From: Parus major
Lineage: Eukaryota; Chordata; Aves; Passeriformes; Paridae
DNA: 64,000 bases
NCBI RefSeq assembly: GCF_001522545.3
Contig: NC_031770.1
Span: 26,069,134-26,133,133, forward strand
Reading direction: 5' to 3'
Shown here: positions 59,523 to 64,000 of the stretch, one piece after another
Position numbering within the stretch: position 1 is the stretch's first letter
How the letters are laid out: every line of letters starts with the position of its first letter
Notes under the pieces: generated by a model
Seen by the model: the letters and a program-made list of their open reading frames with translations, nothing else
The model's database searches: none
Told to the model about the DNA's origin: nothing
Made by a program: the position numbers and the translations under genes

Positions 59523-62500
59523 TTATTCATAAAATGAAATAAATGTTAGCAGTTATTTTCTGAGGCACATGTCTAGTCTGCTTACTGCATATGTCTGCTT
59601 TTTCAAGCAGGGAGTCTTTAAGAAACCATCTCAGCATGTTCAGAAATCCTGTTGTACTTCCTTGAGAGATAAAAGTGGAAAAATTGCTTTTTAGTTGTAG
59701 TGCCTCTGCAGGGTAAGAAAGGACAAGCTCCTTACTAGTAATGGCCCTTGAGTGATGAGTCCTGGTGAGAGTAAGAAATCTGGGATATATGTGTCCATTC
59801 CTACATTTGCGTGGTGCTGATGGTATTCATACTACCTTCAGCACTGTTCATAGTGGTATCAATAAGTACTTTATCTAGTTTTCCAGAAACTAAACCTCTG
59901 TCCTTCGAGTGTAACGTGACTTAAATCAGGCCAGATGTAAGCTCCTCTCTGGCAGAAAAGCTCGTGGTGAGGAAACTGTTCCTTCTATCAGAAAAGCAAT
60001 TGATCTGAATGGGAGGGTGGGGAGAGGAGTGTGCTCTGTGTGTGTGCACATGCACCCCACAGATGGTATGCAGGGTCTGTGAGATTACAAGGAAATGCTT
60101 TTTTTACAAACCCTCTCATGCACATATGTCCTTCTTTCTTCTGTCATCTGTCCTGCTACCAGGTACTATTCAATTCAGGAAATTCTGATTGCAAGCTTAA
60201 AAGTGTTGCTGAATGTGATGTTACAAGCTTTCTGTAGCTGAAATCACAGAGCATTTTCATTTTACAGTTCTAAAAGGCTTGAGCCTGATGATAAGAAAGC
60301 AGTACAAATAGATAAAGCAAATTTACATTAAGCATGAAAGTAGTAACATAGATTTGCACTCTAATATGCTATGAGTTTGGCTCTCAAAAGAGAACAGGGA
60401 AAAAACCCAGTGTCTTGTGTTCTGGTTTGAGTACCTTTTGGTTTCCTGTGAATAAATATATAATAATTTCTCCTGTTTCCTTTTAAGATAAAGTACATAT
60501 TCTACATATTTTTTTCCTCCCATATTTCCTGTTTGTTTTCTCATCCCATGTCTAAAATCAAAATCCACTAACTCATCAGTGTGAGTTAATAAATCCTTAT
60601 ACTGAAAACCTGAGGAAACAAAGCAACAGAAACTTGTGAATGATTTCCAAGGAAAGGAACAAAAGTGTTTACTTGCAATGCCGAACAAGATTGTTATTCC
60701 TTGATGTTCCCCAGCATAGGAGGTGGGTCTTTTATTCTGGAGCTGCTGTATGGGCTCAGAGTTCTCACAGGCACCTTTCAGAATTACTGCTGCAGAAATA
60801 ACAATTCATTATTCTTGTTGAGAGCCACTGTTGTCTTGCAATGTTTTGCTGGAGCCATTCTCTTGAGCTGAAAGGGCTGTTGGCAGCAGAGTTGTATTTG
60901 GTATTGCAGACATCTGATACAGCTTATGACAAGGTCAATATTCTTGGCCCAGGTATTCAGAGCTGGTTTGCATTTATTTTTTTTTCAAAGGTGTGTTGAG
61001 GATTTACAGGCATATTCTAGGAGATTTTGAGTGCTTGATTCCTCAAGTTATGTTCTGGAAATCTAGCCTCAGTTAATTTTGAGTGAAAGCTGTCCAAATG
61101 TAGATAAATCTCTTGGTAGGTAGGTGCTTATGGATGACAGTATTTTTATTTATCCAAGCATGATAGTGGTTGAAGAGTTGCATGAGTAGCATATTAGGTA
61201 CTGCCATCTAATATAGTGTTCTTAAATGAAGTTTTTGTCTTTTCCAGCTGGTGATCTATTGTGTGTGTTTTGCAGCTATTGTCATTTGAACAGTCTTCGT
61301 CAAATATTCTGCCTCAGTAACTCTTCAGCCAGTCTCAAATCTCACATGAGGATCTGTGTTTTATGGGGAGGAGTGGTAGTAGGAGAGAAGGTTTTGTATA
61401 TTGGGGCTTTTTTTTAATTCCTACTTTGCATTTCTTTTTACTATGAACAACATAAATATCTTTGAAAAATTTTTAGATTTTTAGGATGACATTTTGTATG
61501 CCTGGTAATGACAATTTATTGGTGTGTACTACAGGTAAAAAAATTGCAGTTCATATATTGGCTTACTTCTAAAATAATATTAATAGGGTTCAGTCTGTGA
61601 TAAAGGAACATGTGAAATATTTTAAAAACTTGGTTGACTATATCACTTTAGTTAATTTCTTTATAATGAAATATTTTTCTTTATAAAACCTACCTGTTAC
61701 TACTTTTTTCCCCCTTTTTTAAGGTAATGCTTGACCTGTGACTCTAGCATTAAAACACAGAATCACCCAGTTTGTGTGGAAACATCAGGAATTATTCAAT
61801 AGTTGAATCTGTGCTCAAATTCAGATTAATTAATGTTAGGTAATACCCCCATTAGATCACCATATGCCCAAATTAATGCTCTTTCTCTTTCATGTGTTTT
61901 TACTTCCCATGATAGTGTTGGAAGGAATTTTCTTCCTCTTTGTTGTAGATAGCTTATAACAATATCAAAGACAAAGCATGATTATAAAATTTGCAAGGTT
62001 TCCTTTCCTTTTTCTTCCTAACATGTGCTCTGAACAGAGACGTTTCAAAACTTTTCATGTATGTGGCAACTAGAAGTGTGGGTGTGCTTGTGATTCTGAG
62101 AGATGGAACAATAACAGATGTTCTCAAAAGCAATAGGTAATTCTGTGGCAATTCATCAAGGAAGAACATGCAACCTAGGGGAAACCAGGCTTCTTGTAAA
62201 GGGAGCATTCTCAGTTCCAGGTGTATAAATCAAAGACTTGGTGTATACCAGGCTCTATTTTGGTAGGCCAGGAAATGTAACAAGTTTTCTGTAGAAAGAA
62301 TCAAATAATGTTGGTCCTGTAAAAGTTCACAGAGTGTTCTTTTTGTGTAGTAGGAGACTCCTCAACAGCCGTCTCCTGAGGGAAGGCAAGCATGTCTTCG
62401 TATTATACATTTTATTACATTTTCAAGTGCCTTAGTCTTAATTCCCTTCAACAATAATATCAGAAAAAATCTTGACATCTTCCTTGAGTCTTCTGACTTG

Positions 62501-64000
62501 TGACACAGCCGTACAAAATTCTTTGCTTATCCGAAATTCAGAAGTAAAGAAATGCAAAGCAGAAAGAGGCTGCAGTGCCAGCTTCTTCATCCTACATTTG
62601 CAAAACAAGTCTCAAGCAGGTTTGCATCTTAATTCATTTCTAATGTGTTTTTAGTAGGTACATCAAGACTGAAGTCTTTTTAAGAGAGGCTTAATGGATG
62701 ATGTAATATTTTCTTGTGCTAAAAGTCAAAAATTTAGAACTACTTTTATAATAATACTAAGCTATAAATATCAGGTAGTTTGCATAGAAATTGTGTGATA
62801 GTAAACAGCAAAAATGTGCTACAACTGAAGTTGCAAAGAACAAAAAAAAAATCTCTCAGTTTCAGGAATTTTGTTTATTGGGAATGGGCATTTGGCTTGT
62901 GCATGGTGTTCCATATTCCTGTGCCCTTTGAAGTAGTAGGGGGTAGTATTTTTTTCCATCTGTGTTACTTATTTTTCTCATCCTCTGTCTTCTATGAATT
63001 TGCTCTTGTGTTGGAGAATAACAGAACTTCATGAGCAGTCCTTTCTGCCCTGTGTTCAGGCTATTAAGACATCCAGTACCAATACTGAATGCCCAGTTTA
63101 TTCAGTCAGGTCTACAGTGTTGTTGGATGCTGCCAGTGGTCTCTGAACACCTCTGGGCACACCTTGGGTCGCAGATAACACTGAGCTAGTAACTGCTAAA
63201 GTTTGTGATTCAGTGTACAAAGCTGCTTCCTGTAGACATAGAAGCTAAAGGTTACTTATTTTACCCTTAATGTTCAAGTGTTTCCAAAAAAAGAACAAAA
63301 ATGAAAATTACAGCAAAGTGGAATGTTACTTCTACATACACTTTTGAGTGTTTTCCCTTTCTGAAGTCCTTATTCTTCAATAGAATTGGAGTGTTTTTCC
63401 ATATTGGAAATGATTTCTGAAGATTATTCTATGTGGGAGCTTTATTTATATTTATCTAACTTAGAGGAGTTTAAAGAAAATCATGTTTGTGTACACTGTT
63501 CTTAAAGTAGCAAATATATGCTAAATTGGAATTAATTTCCATAAACTTAAAGTGAATACTTTTTCAGCTAGTGATTTGTGGACTTGAAGGGGGGAGTTAT
63601 GCAGTTTGTACAAAAACCATAGCTTATATATCTGCTCAGGATCAAGTACCTTGCTTTCTTCAAGTGGAAAGTAGGAATTCTCACTTTTAACCTTCTTTAC
63701 AGACTTTGTTTTAGTAAAAATATTTTTAGCGCCAAGATATTTTATTGTCAGCATTTGTACAATATATGCAACTATGGAATGAGTAAAATTATTGATTAAG
63801 CCTTAGGATTGGAATGCCACATTCGGAGGTCCGCTGAGACCTTCATTTTTTGAGTTGGATAAAACTAATAGAATTTAAAAGGAAAAATATTGTGTGTTTT
63901 TTCCTGACAGTTCTGAGCCTGATGGCATTGGAACAATATTAAAGATTCCATTATTGAGCTTAAAACAGGACTTCATTCAGCTTTCCTGCTGAAGTTCCCC
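59523..64000. other. AT-rich non-coding DNA to the window end
   Basis: No gene recognised. A 121-codon minus-strand frame at 60323-60688 has no domain. A partial CTCF-like motif on the minus strand lies at about 61203-61214 (9 of 12 core positions). Short A and T runs are common. Confidence 0.6.

Noticed and set aside
60323..60688. A 121-codon minus-strand frame
   Set aside because: No domain, no acceptor or donor of note; treated as chance.
61755..61790. CR1-like phrase ACACAGAATCACCCAGTTTG
   Set aside because: It recalls a CR1 3' end, but the similarity stops within about 20 bases.

Overview
The window reads as nuclear DNA of a songbird-type (passerine) bird. Two retroelements support this. 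One is a 5'-truncated CR1 LINE at about 35455-37157, with the CR1 3' end seen in birds. The other is a short SINE at about 29066-29197 on the minus strand, made of a tRNA-Ile(AAU)-like head joined to a CR1-type tail. That architecture is known from the passerine TguSINE1 family. The rest is AT-rich, mostly single-copy DNA with long introns or intergenic spacing, and nothing looks prokaryotic or organellar. Two runs of N (23961-23972 and 56284-56373) are assembly gaps.

No complete protein-coding gene can be supported. Almost all open frames are under 100 codons, and their number and lengths are about what AT-rich random sequence gives. The longest one outside low-complexity sequence (158 codons, minus strand, 25034-25510) is close to the chance maximum that I estimate for six frames of 64 kb. 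A handful of open stretches have both a good splice acceptor and a good donor, or one very good site: plus strand 5954, 20856-20989, 31090-31281, 46036-46067; minus strand 25034-25517, 41909-42114, 48807-48983, 50551-50713. They are listed as low-confidence exon candidates. They lie on both strands, so at most a subset can be real.

Layout: 1-23 kb is AT-rich unique DNA with small tandem duplications. An A/C-rich simple repeat lies at 23157-23271. The longest open frame is at 25 kb, the SINE at 29.1 kb and the CR1 at 35.5-37.2 kb. A block at 42.9-46.1 kb looks regulatory: homeodomain-type sites, a run of CTCF-like motifs in one orientation, and the strongest polypyrimidine/AG acceptor noticed. 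At 48.5 kb there is a perfect 16-bp palindrome built of two octamer motifs. At 56.1-56.7 kb there is an isolated GC- and CpG-rich island carrying a 51-bp minisatellite interrupted by a gap, plus a possible first exon. At 59.5 kb there is a 52-nt near-perfect hairpin that is very unlikely by chance.

The most distinctive observations are the 59.5-kb hairpin, the orphan CpG island with its unresolved minisatellite, the octamer palindrome, and the SINE and LINE sharing a 3' tail only 6 kb apart. All calls were made by eye; no alignment or database search was run.
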